The notes under the pieces: model-generated | The model's input: only the letters and a program-made list of their open reading frames with translations | Told to the model about the DNA's origin: nothing | Database searches by the model: none | Program-made: the position numbers and the translations under genes | Assembly: GCF_001423945.1 (NCBI RefSeq) | Contig: NZ_LMPU01000009.1 | Coordinates: 186,416-250,415 of the forward strand | Length of the DNA: 64,000 nt | DNA from: Pedobacter sp. Leaf194 | Lineage (GTDB): Bacteria; Bacteroidota; Bacteroidia; Sphingobacteriales; Sphingobacteriaceae | Direction of reading: 5' to 3' | Shown: piece after piece, positions 27,322-36,090 of the stretch | Numbering within the stretch: the stretch's first letter is position 1 | How the letters are laid out: the number at the start of each line of letters is the position of its first letter

Positions 27322-29742
27322 TTAAAATATACCAGGAAATTTTGCGGGGTTTGAATCGTGCATCATCTGATAAACCGCTTCAACGACATCATCAACTGAG
27401 GGCTTACTAAAATAATCTCCATCAGACCCAAACGGTGGCCGGTGGGCCTTTGCCGTTAATGTTTGTGGCTTGCCATCAAGGTGGAAATAGCCTTCTTGTT
27501 GCTCTAAAATTTGCTGCAAAATATAGGCAGATGCGCCGCCTGGTACATCTTCGTCAACAATGAGCAGTTTATTGGTTTTCCTTAAGGATGATGCACAAAC
27601 GTTTTGCTTATCGAAAGGCAAAAGTGTTTGTGGATCGATAATTTCTATTGATATTCCAAGCAAAAGGAGTTCTTCTGCGGCTTCCTGCACGATTCTCAAC
27701 GATGAACCGTAAGATACAACCGTTATATCTGTTCCTTCTTCCAGCACTTCCGCCTGGCCAAGCGGTATAGTGAATTCGCCAACATTATTTGGAAGTTTTT
27801 CTTTTAAACGATAGCCATTTAAACATTCGATAACAACAGCGGGTTCGTCGGCTCTAAAAAGCGTATTGTACATACCCGCGGCTTGCGTCATGTTACGCGG
27901 AACACATAAATGCAAACCTCTTAACGAACCTAAAAGCATGCCTATCGGAGAACCTGAATGCCAGATTCCTTCCAAACGATGCCCTCTCGTTCTTACGATT
28001 ACCGGTGCTTTCTGAATCCCTTTTGTTCGGTAAGAAAGTGTTGCCAGGTCATCGCTTAACACATTTAGCGCAAATATTAAATAATCAAGGTATTGGATTT
28101 CAGCAATTGGTTTTAAGCCACGCATGGCCAGGCCTATACCCTGCCCCATAATGGTCATCTCCCGTATGCCGGTATCTGTAACCCTTAATTCACCATATTT
28201 AGTTTGCAAACCTGCAAACCCCTGATTAACATCGCCAATATTTCCTAAATCTTCGCCAAAAGCAACCAAACGTTGGTCTCGCGAAAAATTTTCGTCAAAA
28301 CAGGCATTCAAAACCTCACGTCCGTCAACCATTTTTGAAAGGTCATCGTAAATGGCAGGTACCACGGCAGTTTTCTCCGGACCATCATTTCCACCGGTAT
28401 GTAATTTTGAATTGTAGCGTTTGTAATTCTTTTCATCCTGATTTCTATACCAGGCAACAAGAGCATCTCGCTCTGCTGTGGATTTCCCTGCCGATAAACG
28501 GATTGCTTTTCTCGCAGCGACGAAAATTTCCCTGCGTTGAGCATCAGCTGTTGAAGCAAGTTGAGAAGAAAGTTTGGCCAGTTCAGGCTGATGCTGAGCC
28601 ATTGCAGCAATAAAATCTACAACGCTTTTCTGCTCAGGTTTCATGCTGTCCAAAAACTCGTTCCAGGCTTCCTTCTGCGCATTTCGAACAAAAACCTTCG
28701 CGTTTTTCTCAAGCTCGGCAAGCTCGTCGTCCGTTACAATTGCAGATTCAAGCATCCACTCACGCATTTTTGCAATGCAATCATGCTCCACTTCCCAGGC
28801 CAGTCTATCTTTCGATTTGTATCTTTCATGGGAACCCGAGGTACTATGCCCTTGGGGTTGAGTAAGTTCGGTAACATGAATTAATACCGGTACGTGTTCT
28901 TCTCGGCAAACGTTAATTGCTTTTTCGTAAACCTCACACAATGCAGGATAATCCCAACCTTTAACTTTATAAATTTCGTATCCAAGGTTTTTTTCATCCC
29001 TTTGGAAACCTTTTAATACCTCCGAAATATCTTCTTTTGTTGTCTGGTATTTTGCCGGAACAGAGATTCCATACGCATCATCCCAAATGGAAACCGCCAT
29101 AGGAATTTGAAGCACGCCCGCAGCGTTTATTGCTTCGAAGAAAACACCTTCAGATGTAGAAGCATTTCCAATGGTACCAAAGGCAACTTCATTTCCATTT
29201 ACAGAAAAATGTTTTAGATAATCGAGTTCTTTATTATTTCTGAATAATTTCGATGCATAAGCCAAACCAACCAAACGGGCCATTTGGCCACCAGTTGGTG
29301 AGATATCAGAAGAAACGTTTTTAATTTGTGTTAAGTCATTCCAGCTTCCATCTTCGTTAATGGATTTTGTAGCGAAGTGACAATTCATTTGCCTGCCACC
29401 GGAGAATGGATCGGCGCTCTCACTCGGATTAGCGTATAATTGTGCAAAAAATTCCTTTATGGTAGAAATGCCTGCGGCAAATGCAAAAGTTTGATCACGA
29501 TAATAGCCGGAACGCCAATCGCCGTTTTTAAAGGCTTTCGCCATAGCAATTTGAGGAACTTCCTTTCCATCGCCGAATATGCCGAATTTTGCCTTTCCTG
29601 TAAGCACCTCTCTGCGTCCTAGAATGCTGGCCTGCCTGCTCTCAAAAGCAATTTTATAATCATTTTTAACGATGGATTTAAAGTCGTTAAAACTTAGTTC
29701 AGAACCATCAATAGAATTGGTAATCAGTTTTCCATTCTGCAT
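27322..29742 (-). CDS. Fused E1 alpha/beta subunits of a 2-oxoacid dehydrogenase
   Basis: 806 residues from ATG 29742 (a TTG three codons upstream is less likely). The alpha half carries a thiamine diphosphate motif (NASTSEGVFFEAINAAG, then SIWDDAYGIS). The beta half begins near 470 (REVLNACFDENFSRDQRLVA, then FGEDLGNIGDVNQG) and has the transketolase C-terminal domain. It decarboxylates a branched-chain oxoacid or pyruvate and hands the acyl group to an E2 lipoyl enzyme, not present here. Branched-chain oxoacid substrate is my preference from family memory. Confidence 0.85.
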   Translation of the reverse strand: MQNGKLITNSIDGSELSFNDFKSIVKNDYKIAFESRQASILGRREVLTGKAKFGIFGDGKEVPQIAMAKAFKNGDWRSGYYRDQTFAFAAGISTIKEFFAQLYANPSESADPFSGGRQMNCHFATKSINEDGSWNDLTQIKNVSSDISPTGGQMARLVGLAYASKLFRNNKELDYLKHFSVNGNEVAFGTIGNASTSEGVFFEAINAAGVLQIPMAVSIWDDAYGISVPAKYQTTKEDISEVLKGFQRDEKNLGYEIYKVKGWDYPALCEVYEKAINVCREEHVPVLIHVTELTQPQGHSTSGSHERYKSKDRLAWEVEHDCIAKMREWMLESAIVTDDELAELEKNAKVFVRNAQKEAWNEFLDSMKPEQKSVVDFIAAMAQHQPELAKLSSQLASTADAQRREIFVAARKAIRLSAGKSTAERDALVAWYRNQDEKNYKRYNSKLHTGGNDGPEKTAVVPAIYDDLSKMVDGREVLNACFDENFSRDQRLVAFGEDLGNIGDVNQGFAGLQTKYGELRVTDTGIREMTIMGQGIGLAMRGLKPIAEIQYLDYLIFALNVLSDDLATLSYRTKGIQKAPVIVRTRGHRLEGIWHSGSPIGMLLGSLRGLHLCVPRNMTQAAGMYNTLFRADEPAVVIECLNGYRLKEKLPNNVGEFTIPLGQAEVLEEGTDITVVSYGSSLRIVQEAAEELLLLGISIEIIDPQTLLPFDKQNVCASSLRKTNKLLIVDEDVPGGASAYILQQILEQQEGYFHLDGKPQTLTAKAHRPPFGSDGDYFSKPSVDDVVEAVYQMMHDSNPAKFPGIF

Positions 29743-29764
29743 CGTAATCAAATATTGGTTGCAG

Positions 29765-29782
29765 CAAATATATACAAAATTA
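29765..29782 (-). promoter_or_regulatory. Two overlapping-spaced -7 boxes for the E1 gene
   Basis: On the minus strand TATATTTG (29765-29772) and TAATTTTG (29775-29782) both match TAnnTTTG, 22 and 32 bases before the ATG at 29742. No -33 element is evident for either. Confidence 0.4.
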
Positions 29783-29868
29783 AAAGTTTGCCTTTAACCT
29801 CTACTGTAAAATTATATATGGATCAGCAAAATATATTTGGAATAGTTTTTGTTTTGTTAGATAAATAT

Positions 29869-29876
29869 TAAATTTG
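29869..29876 (+). promoter_or_regulatory. Putative -7 box of DUF1573 gene
   Basis: TAAATTTG matches the consensus and lies 37 bases before the ATG at 29914. A TTG at 29849-29851 is 17 bases upstream, a little close for a -33 element. Confidence 0.35.
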
Positions 29877-29913
29877 TTTAGTTAAAACAAAAAAACGATT
29901 TCAACACATAAAC

Positions 29914-30312
29914 ATGAAAAAGATCTTAGTATTAATCGCCTTTGTAGCTGGCTTCGGTTTGATGGCAAATGCGCAAACGGCTGCAAAACCAGCTGAATTT
30001 AAATTTGAGGCAGAAACCCACGATTTTGGAAAAATTACGGTTAATAAGCCTGTAACTTATGAGTTTAAATACACAAATGTTGGCGAAGAGCCATTAATTA
30101 TTACAAAAGCAGAAGCAAGCTGTGGCTGCACAACACCAAAATACACAACAGTTCCATTAAAGAAAGGTGAAACAGGTACAATTTCTGTAACATTTAGTGC
30201 TGCTGGTGCACCACAACCTTTTACCAAAACGGTTACGGTAACGTCTAATGCTAAAACACCAGTAAAAGTACTTTATATTAAAGGTGAAACTGTTGCGGCA
30301 GCGTCCAAGTAA
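29914..30312 (+). CDS. DUF1573 exported protein
   Basis: 132 residues with a signal peptide (cleavage after MANAQ-like residue 21). The rest is one immunoglobulin-like DUF1573 domain: FEAETHDFGKITVNKPVTYE, then FKYTNVGEEPL, SCGCTTPKY and GTISVTFSAAG. The paired Cys in SCGCT are a family feature. The role is unknown; members are abundant in Bacteroidetes envelopes. It is monocistronic, closed by a strong terminator. Confidence 0.9.
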   Translation: MKKILVLIAFVAGFGLMANAQTAAKPAEFKFEAETHDFGKITVNKPVTYEFKYTNVGEEPLIITKAEASCGCTTPKYTTVPLKKGETGTISVTFSAAGAPQPFTKTVTVTSNAKTPVKVLYIKGETVAAASK

Positions 30313-30332
30313 TTTTTTAAACGATAATTTTA

Positions 30333-30367
30333 AAAAGTCCCGGTTTTAACCGGGACTTTTTTATTTT
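30333..30367 (+). terminator. Strong rho-independent terminator after DUF1573
   Basis: A perfect 13-bp stem AAAAGTCCCGGTT / AACCGGGACTTTT with a 2-base top is followed by TTATTTTT. The core AAAGTCCCGG is identical to the terminator of the pheA attenuator. Confidence 0.85.
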
Positions 30368-30369
30368 TG
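30362..30369 (+). promoter_or_regulatory. Possible -7 box at aminotransferase start
   Basis: TATTTTTG fits TAnnTTTG and ends 4 bases before the ATG at 30374. It partly overlaps the T tract of the preceding terminator, so it may be coincidental. If real, the message is leaderless. Confidence 0.25.
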
Positions 30370-30373
30370 TGCC

Positions 30374-31570
30374 ATGCCAAAGATTTCACAAAAAGGCTTG
30401 CAGATGCCTGCATCGCCAATCAGAAAGTTAACACCATTTGCAGACAAAGCGAAAAAAGACGGTAAGAAGGTTTTTCATTTAAATATCGGCCAGCCGGATA
30501 TTGAAACGCCAGAAGGAATGTTAAACGCGATTAAGAACATCGATTTTAATGTTTGGGCTTATACGCCGTCAGAAGGTACTTTGGCTTATCGCGAAAAACT
30601 GACTGAGTATTACAACAAATTGGGTTACAACATTGCTCCCGAAAACATTCTGGTAACTGTTGGTGGATCTGAAGCCATTACAATAGCAATGCAAACCTGT
30701 GTTAATGAAGGTGATGAAATTATCATTCCAGAACCATTTTACGCCAATTATAATGGCTTCGCATGCATGAGCAATGTAATTGTAAAGCCCATTTTATCTT
30801 ATATAGAAAACGGTTTTGCACTGCCACCCATCGCGGAATTTGAGAAGCTGATTACCGAAAAAACAAAGGCGATAATTATTTGCAATCCTAATAATCCTAC
30901 CGGATATCTGTACTCCAAAGAAGAGTTGGAAGCGCTCAAATCGCTATGTATTAAGTACGACCTTTTCTTGTTTTCGGATGAGGCATATCGTGAATTTTGT
31001 TATGATGGCAGGGCGTTTATATCGCCAATGCACCTGGCCGGCCTTGATGAAAATGTCGTAATTATGGATACAGTTTCTAAACGTTATAGCGCATGTGGCG
31101 CACGTTTAGGATGTTTAATTACAAAAAATAAGGACGTTATTGCATCAGGATTGAAATTTGCGCAGGCAAGGCTAAGCCCGGGTATGGTTGAGCAGATTGC
31201 GGGAGCTGCAGCTGTTGACACGCCGGACAGTTATTTTGAAAAGGTAAACACGGAATATACTTTGCGAAGAGACACTTTAGTTGGCCGGTTAAACAATATA
31301 GATGGTGTTTTTTGTCCAAACCCTGGAGGCGCATTCTATGTAGTGGCAAAATTCCCTATCGACGATGCAGATAAGTTTTGCCAGTGGATTTTAGAAGAGT
31401 TTGATTACAATAACCAAACGGTTATGATGGCACCCGCAACAGGATTTTATTCTACGCCAGGCTCTGGCAAAAATGAAGTACGGATGGCTTATGTTTTAAA
31501 TACTGATGATTTAAATACCGCAATGGATTGTTTGGAAGTTGCCTTACAGCAATATCCTGGAAGGATTTAA
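30374..31570 (+). CDS. Class I/II PLP-dependent aminotransferase
   Basis: 398 residues, cytoplasmic. Fold type I features are all present: NIGQPDIETPEG near the N-terminus, IICNPNNPTGYLYS, SDEAYREFCYDG (Asp binding PLP nitrogen) and SKRYSACGARLG, with the Schiff-base Lys just before Arg-Tyr. The family includes aspartate and aromatic aminotransferases. A role in Tyr/Phe formation is possible since no other aminotransferase lies near pheA, but substrate cannot be read from the sequence. Confidence 0.9.
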   Translation: MPKISQKGLQMPASPIRKLTPFADKAKKDGKKVFHLNIGQPDIETPEGMLNAIKNIDFNVWAYTPSEGTLAYREKLTEYYNKLGYNIAPENILVTVGGSEAITIAMQTCVNEGDEIIIPEPFYANYNGFACMSNVIVKPILSYIENGFALPPIAEFEKLITEKTKAIIICNPNNPTGYLYSKEELEALKSLCIKYDLFLFSDEAYREFCYDGRAFISPMHLAGLDENVVIMDTVSKRYSACGARLGCLITKNKDVIASGLKFAQARLSPGMVEQIAGAAAVDTPDSYFEKVNTEYTLRRDTLVGRLNNIDGVFCPNPGGAFYVVAKFPIDDADKFCQWILEEFDYNNQTVMMAPATGFYSTPGSGKNEVRMAYVLNTDDLNTAMDCLEVALQQYPGRI

Positions 31571-31589
31571 GAAATTACAACACGAATCA

Positions 31590-31627
31590 AAGCCCTCAGA
31601 AAAGAAATTTTGAGGGCTTTTTTTTGA
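31590..31627 (+). terminator. Terminator after aminotransferase
   Basis: AAGCCCTCA and TGAGGGCTT form a 9-bp stem with a purine-rich loop, followed by TTTTTTT. It lies 20 bases after the stop codon. Confidence 0.8.
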
Positions 31628-31754
31628 TCCATAAAACAATGCGTTTTTTGACTGCATGTCTTCTTTTGCCTTGTGAAATGTCGCATATGCACCTCGCCTG
31701 TTTAAATTTAATGGCGCAACTTTAATCATTAATCAAGTTATTCAAATTCTAAAA

Positions 31755-32351
31755 ATGAGAAAGATAACCGTTCTATCCTTTATTACACTGGATGGCGTGA
31801 TGCAAAGTCCGGGTAGCCCTGAAGAAGACATTGATAATGACTTCACCCTTGGTGGTTGGGTAGCTCCCTATGGTGATGAAGAATCGGGCCAGTTTATGCA
31901 GAAACAATTGAAGCCAGCTGAATTGCTCCTTGGCCGCAAGACTTTTGAAATCTGGGAGAAATACTGGCCAAGTCATGCAGAATACTGGCTTGGGATAAAT
32001 GAAGTAACTAAATACGTTTTTACCAACACGGTTAATAGCACGGAATGGTCGAACGTTGCATTTATAAACGATATTGAAAGCATAAAACAAATCAAAGCAT
32101 CACAAGGCGGAGATATTAATGTTTGGGGCAGTAGCAAACTTGTTCAACTCTTGCTTCATCATGGGCTGGTAGATGAGTTTTGGTTAAACATACATCCCAT
32201 CATTTTGGGTAAAGGGAAAAAGCTGTTTGATGGCCAAGCAGTTCCCGCTGCTTTTGAAATAGTGGAAAGTAAAGTCACTTCCAAAGGCCTTATCATGGTA
32301 AACTATAAAAAAATTGGCGATGTTAAAACTGGCAATGCCGGGCCTCCATAA
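31755..32351 (+). CDS. Dihydrofolate reductase-like (RibD C-terminal) family protein
   Basis: 198 residues, cytoplasmic. The RibD C-terminal/DHFR-like pattern is clear: SFITLDGVMQSPGSPEED at the N-terminus, LLLGRKTFEIWEKYWPSH near 58, then DINVWGSSKLVQLL and LNIHPIILGKGKKLFDG. Such small stand-alone homologues bind NADPH; their substrates are mostly unknown. A bidirectional terminator separates it from the convergent SDR gene. Confidence 0.85.
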   Translation: MRKITVLSFITLDGVMQSPGSPEEDIDNDFTLGGWVAPYGDEESGQFMQKQLKPAELLLGRKTFEIWEKYWPSHAEYWLGINEVTKYVFTNTVNSTEWSNVAFINDIESIKQIKASQGGDINVWGSSKLVQLLLHHGLVDEFWLNIHPIILGKGKKLFDGQAVPAAFEIVESKVTSKGLIMVNYKKIGDVKTGNAGPP

Positions 32352-32384
32352 AAGATGTGCAATTAAAATTACTTTTTATTATTA

Positions 32385-32419
32385 AAAAATAAAGCCTTGC
32401 ATTTTCGATGCAAGGCTTT
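32385..32419. terminator. Bidirectional terminator between convergent genes
   Basis: A perfect 12-bp stem AAAGCCTTGCAT (32391-32402) / ATGCAAGGCTTT (32408-32419) with a 5-base loop. It has T-rich sequence on the minus side and TTTAA on the plus side, between the reductase and SDR genes. Confidence 0.8.
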
Positions 32420-32450
32420 AAGCAATTTTCCTGAAAATATTGAGGTCAGT

Positions 32451-33245
32451 TTAGATTGCTGATTTTATTACGCCACCATCAGCACGAAGTGTGGCACCGT
32501 TCGTGGCTGAAGAAAGCGGACTTGCAACATAAGTAACGAGGTTTGCGATTTCAGCAGGCTCGATAAAACGTTTAAGTATTGATGTACCACGCATACTGGT
32601 AAAAAATACTTTCTCCATCTCTTCATCGCTTAAACCCTGTTGCTCGGCTGTTGCCTTCATAAAACCAGATATCGCCTCAGTTGATGTTGGTCCGGGTAAA
32701 ATGGTGTTCACCGTAACTGCCGTGCCTACCGTCATTTCGGCCAAACCACGAGACAGGCCAATTTGCGCAATTTTCGAAACACCATATTGTATCATCTCGA
32801 CTGGTATTTGTATGGCCGATTCACTTGAAATGAAGATTATCCGTCCCCAGTCTGCTTTTAGCATATTATCCAAATATGCACGGGACAAGCGGACTCCACT
32901 CATCACATTCATTTCATAAATGCTTAACCACTCCTCGTCTGAGATGTCTTTGAAAGCTTTGGGCTGGGCAGCGCCCGCATTATTTACAAGAATATTTACA
33001 TCGGGAAATTGCAGAACAAGCTTTTCAATCTGCTCAGGCTGCGCCAGGTCTGCTGCTATTCCAAAAACTTTGGAGTTACCGGTTTCTGCCATGATCTGGG
33101 CTACCGCTGAATTTACACGTTCAGGTGTTCTTCCGTTTACAATAACCGTTGCACCTTCTGTTGCCAGCGACTTCGCGGTCGCAAATCCTATCCCTGTTGT
33201 AGACCCTGTAACAAGGGCAATTTTATCATTTAATTTAAGATCCAT
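32451..33245 (-). CDS. Short-chain dehydrogenase/reductase (SDR)
   Basis: 264 residues. Classical SDR: cofactor loop TGSTTGIGFATAKS near residue 14, NNAGAAQ, catalytic Ser in FISSESA, and YGVSKIAQ with the catalytic Tyr and Lys. Arg in NGRTPERV favours NADP(H). The substrate is not predictable. It is divergent from a Crp/Fnr-type regulator gene across 232 bases, so that regulator probably controls it. Confidence 0.9.
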   Translation of the reverse strand: MDLKLNDKIALVTGSTTGIGFATAKSLATEGATVIVNGRTPERVNSAVAQIMAETGNSKVFGIAADLAQPEQIEKLVLQFPDVNILVNNAGAAQPKAFKDISDEEWLSIYEMNVMSGVRLSRAYLDNMLKADWGRIIFISSESAIQIPVEMIQYGVSKIAQIGLSRGLAEMTVGTAVTVNTILPGPTSTEAISGFMKATAEQQGLSDEEMEKVFFTSMRGTSILKRFIEPAEIANLVTYVASPLSSATNGATLRADGGVIKSAI

Positions 33246-33455
33246 AATTGATATTTTTGTATTGTTTAATTTTTCACGTTTTCTACGTAAACAAAGTTCT
33301 GTATATCACCATCGTTCTACGAGGACATTTGACGCGATTTTTATGTGATAAATGTCACAGATTTTTTGCTACTTAAAGCCGGCGCATGCTATGATTGGTA
33401 CAAGAAAAAAGTGGCAAGAACTGCTTAAACCATCCTGATTTGCGGTTTTTTTTAA

Positions 33456-33463
33456 TAGTTTTG
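33456..33463 (+). promoter_or_regulatory. Putative -7 box of Crp/Fnr regulator
   Basis: TAGTTTTG matches TAnnTTTG and ends 14 bases before the ATG at 33478. The -33 position is not convincing. Confidence 0.35.
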
Positions 33464-33477
33464 TTTAATACAAAGTT

Positions 33478-34059
33478 ATGTTAGAAATCTTCGCCTCTTA
33501 TTTAAAGGAAAATACAATTCTCAACCAAGAGGAACTGGAAGAAATATTTTCTGTAGTTGTTAGCCGGAAATTACGCAAGAGGCAATACCTCTTACAAGAA
33601 GGTGAGGTTTGTGGATTCAATTGCTTTGTTGCAAAGGGTTGCCTGCGAAATTACCGCATTGGCGAAGACGGAAATGAACACATATTACGATTCGCAGTTG
33701 CAAACTGGTGGCTCAGCGATCAGGAAAGCTATAATAATGATACCCCTTCAAAAAACAACATCGATGCACTTGAGGATAGTGATGTGCTAATCATTAAAAA
33801 AGACAAATTCGAAAAACTGCTCCAGAATATTCCCAATTTTAAAGACTTCATTTTCAACCTTAAAGCCAGGAGTTTCGATGCCAGTCAGAACAGAATTATG
33901 AGCAACATCAGCGACACAGTTGAAAAAAGATATGCCATGTTTATTGAAAACTATCCCGATATTTTTAATCGCGTACCGTTGCACATGATTGCCTCCTATC
34001 TGGGCGTATCGCGGGAAACTTTGAGCCGGGTAAGAAATCATTACGCAAAAACCCGTTGA
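33478..34059 (+). CDS. Crp/Fnr-family transcription regulator
   Basis: 193 residues. The N-terminal 120 residues are a cyclic-nucleotide-binding-like beta roll (RKRQYLLQEGEVCGFNCFVA, then KGCLRNYRI). The C-terminus ends in a short helix-turn-helix (HMIASYLGVSRETLSRVRN). The phosphate-binding cassette of true cAMP receptors is not evident, as is usual for the many Bacteroidetes members with unknown ligands. It is divergent from the SDR gene, its probable target. Confidence 0.85.
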   Translation: MLEIFASYLKENTILNQEELEEIFSVVVSRKLRKRQYLLQEGEVCGFNCFVAKGCLRNYRIGEDGNEHILRFAVANWWLSDQESYNNDTPSKNNIDALEDSDVLIIKKDKFEKLLQNIPNFKDFIFNLKARSFDASQNRIMSNISDTVEKRYAMFIENYPDIFNRVPLHMIASYLGVSRETLSRVRNHYAKTR

Positions 34060-34252
34060 TGTGAATCTGAACATGTCTACTTTCTAACACATAAGTCTTT
34101 AACTGGGAGATATCAAAGTACGCCGACAGCTTAATTTTAAACATTTTTGCTACCACGACTGCAAAAGGTTTGTTTTGAATAGCCTCCTTGCGAGAAGATA
34201 TTTAGACTAATTATCATTACCACAAAAACGTTAGCCTTCATAATCCTTTGCG

Positions 34253-34260
34253 TAATTTTG
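34253..34260 (+). promoter_or_regulatory. Putative -7 box of HTH protein gene
   Basis: TAATTTTG matches the consensus, and its last three bases are the in-frame TTG at 34258. This supports translation from the ATG at 34285 instead. Confidence 0.4.
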
Positions 34261-34284
34261 ATTACTAATCATCTTAAGAAAAAA

Positions 34285-34650
34285 ATGAGCGTAAACATAG
34301 GTTTAATGATCTGGAAGGAAATGAAACATAAAAATATTTCTGTTTCGGAGATTGCCGCAGCGCTGGAAATCAGTAAAACAAAAGTTCAGGAATTATTGAA
34401 TACCGCCACGATTGACATAATAACGTTAGTGCGCATTAGTGAATTCTTAGATTATAATTTCTTCAGTTATTATGAAAGCGGCAAAGCGTTCTCAAAAATC
34501 GAACTACATGAAAAAAAGCGGCTGGCAGCGGAGGTTAACCGATTAAAGGCTTTACTCATCGAAAAAACCAAAGCTTTAGAACTTCAGGAAAGACTGAACA
34601 AGGTTCAGCTAAATACGATATCCTTATTGGAAAGAGGACAGTTTAGTTAA
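34285..34650 (+). CDS. XRE-like helix-turn-helix protein with coiled-coil tail
   Basis: 121 residues from ATG 34285. Residues about 10-65 form a helix-turn-helix of XRE type (ISVSEIAAALEISKTKVQEL, then LVRISEFLDYNFF). The second half (about 75-118) is a long charged helix, probably a coiled coil for dimerisation (HEKKRLAAEVNRLKALL). The family is common and uncharacterised in Pedobacter-like genomes. It is monocistronic, facing the DUF389 gene. Confidence 0.75.
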   Translation: MSVNIGLMIWKEMKHKNISVSEIAAALEISKTKVQELLNTATIDIITLVRISEFLDYNFFSYYESGKAFSKIELHEKKRLAAEVNRLKALLIEKTKALELQERLNKVQLNTISLLERGQFS

Positions 34651-34758
34651 GCGATAAATTCAAACAGGCATTTCAAAAGTTATTTTCAATTCGGCTTGTT
34701 TCTGGTAGAAACAGAGCGCAGACCTTTTTTTGACGTGACTTTGAAAGTCAAAATATAC

Positions 34759-36090
34759 CTATTGGAATGCCATTGTAAGCCTATTTGAGTTAAGCCTCGC
34801 CTTCAGCCATTTCTCGAGTTTGTATCGATCCGAAACAGACATTTCTGCAGTTAAGATCGCCGTAAACTGGAGTATTGTATCTGCCTTAAGCGTATCAGTA
34901 TTGGTGAAAATTGCGTTTGTTAGGCTGTAGCTCCTAATGGTTGGAAAGAGGCTTTTCACCTCTTCACGAATTTCCGGCACAGAAGACGTTTCTTCAATAT
35001 CATTTATGTTTTTCGTTTTGATTGAATCCCTGTTGAAGACATCTTCCATTATACTTGCCTTAATTTGGGAAAAATCTACGTTAGCGCCTGCATCTAATCC
35101 CTGCCTGATGGTAAGCTTTACGCCTTGCAGCTTGTAAAGCGTCAGGTTAGTCCGAATGCTATCCATTTTAGATTTGGGCAGCACTGCGCCAATTAACAGC
35201 AAATCAATTTCCCTGGATTTACGGGAGTACTTGAAACTTTTATTTACGACCTGTGTATTTCGAAAATCGAATTCCTCACGAACGAAACGCTGTGCGCTAT
35301 TTTCAAAAATGCTTTTCTGCACAATGCCATAGGCGAGGTAAATGCTTGGCAAAATGGTTATCAACACGGTAATGAGGATGTATCTCGACACCTTTTTTTC
35401 GGTAGTTCTGTCTTCAAAATGTTTTTTGTTGAACTTTAAAAATCGAACGATAAGGTAGGTTGAGATGCAAATGAAAAGGCTGTTGATGAAGAAAAGATAA
35501 ATTGCACCCGCAAAAAAAAGAAGATTTCCTGAGGCTAATCCAAACCCAGCAGTGCAAAGCGGTGGCATAAGTGCTGTAGCGATGGCAACCCCAGGAATTA
35601 CGTTTGTTTTCTCTTTTCGGGTAACGGCAATTGCGCCGGCCAGACCGCCCAAAAAGGCAATAAAAACATCCCAGATTGATGGTGTAGTGCGGGCTAACAG
35701 CTCACTTTGTGCATCGTGTAATGGCGTAATATAAAAATAAAGCGTAGAGGTCGCAATACTAATTAAAGCTGCAATCAGCAGGTTTCTTCCACCCTGCCTT
35801 ACCAAACTTAAATCATTTGTGCCAATACCCAAACCGATGCCAATGATTGGACCCATAAGTGGAGAGATAAGCATTGCCCCGATAATTACCGCAGTCGAAT
35901 TTACGTTCAAACCGATAGAGGCAATGAATATCGCAAAAATGAGTTTCCACAGGCTTGGCCCAACAAAAATGGTATTGGCTTTAATAGCAGCAACTACTTC
36001 CTCCTCATTTGCCTTATCGAGGTGCAGGTTAAATCTGCGTTGAAAAAAAAGCCTGATGTATGCTGCCAGCCCCGATTTATGCTCCTCCAT
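34759..36090 (-). CDS. DUF389 family membrane protein
   Basis: 443 residues from ATG 36090, which overlaps the nhaA 3' end by 14 bases. Other starts further upstream overlap more. It has a hydrophobic block of six to eight helices between about 55 and 250 with the family pattern VIIGAMLISPLMGPIIGIGL and VIPGVAIATALMPPLCTAG, followed by a soluble 200-residue C-terminus. Function is unknown; I recall a transporter-like duplicated helix pair. Overlap with nhaA means co-translation, so a role in ion or envelope homeostasis is plausible. Confidence 0.88.
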   Translation of the reverse strand: MEEHKSGLAAYIRLFFQRRFNLHLDKANEEEVVAAIKANTIFVGPSLWKLIFAIFIASIGLNVNSTAVIIGAMLISPLMGPIIGIGLGIGTNDLSLVRQGGRNLLIAALISIATSTLYFYITPLHDAQSELLARTTPSIWDVFIAFLGGLAGAIAVTRKEKTNVIPGVAIATALMPPLCTAGFGLASGNLLFFAGAIYLFFINSLFICISTYLIVRFLKFNKKHFEDRTTEKKVSRYILITVLITILPSIYLAYGIVQKSIFENSAQRFVREEFDFRNTQVVNKSFKYSRKSREIDLLLIGAVLPKSKMDSIRTNLTLYKLQGVKLTIRQGLDAGANVDFSQIKASIMEDVFNRDSIKTKNINDIEETSSVPEIREEVKSLFPTIRSYSLTNAIFTNTDTLKADTILQFTAILTAEMSVSDRYKLEKWLKARLNSNRLTMAFQ

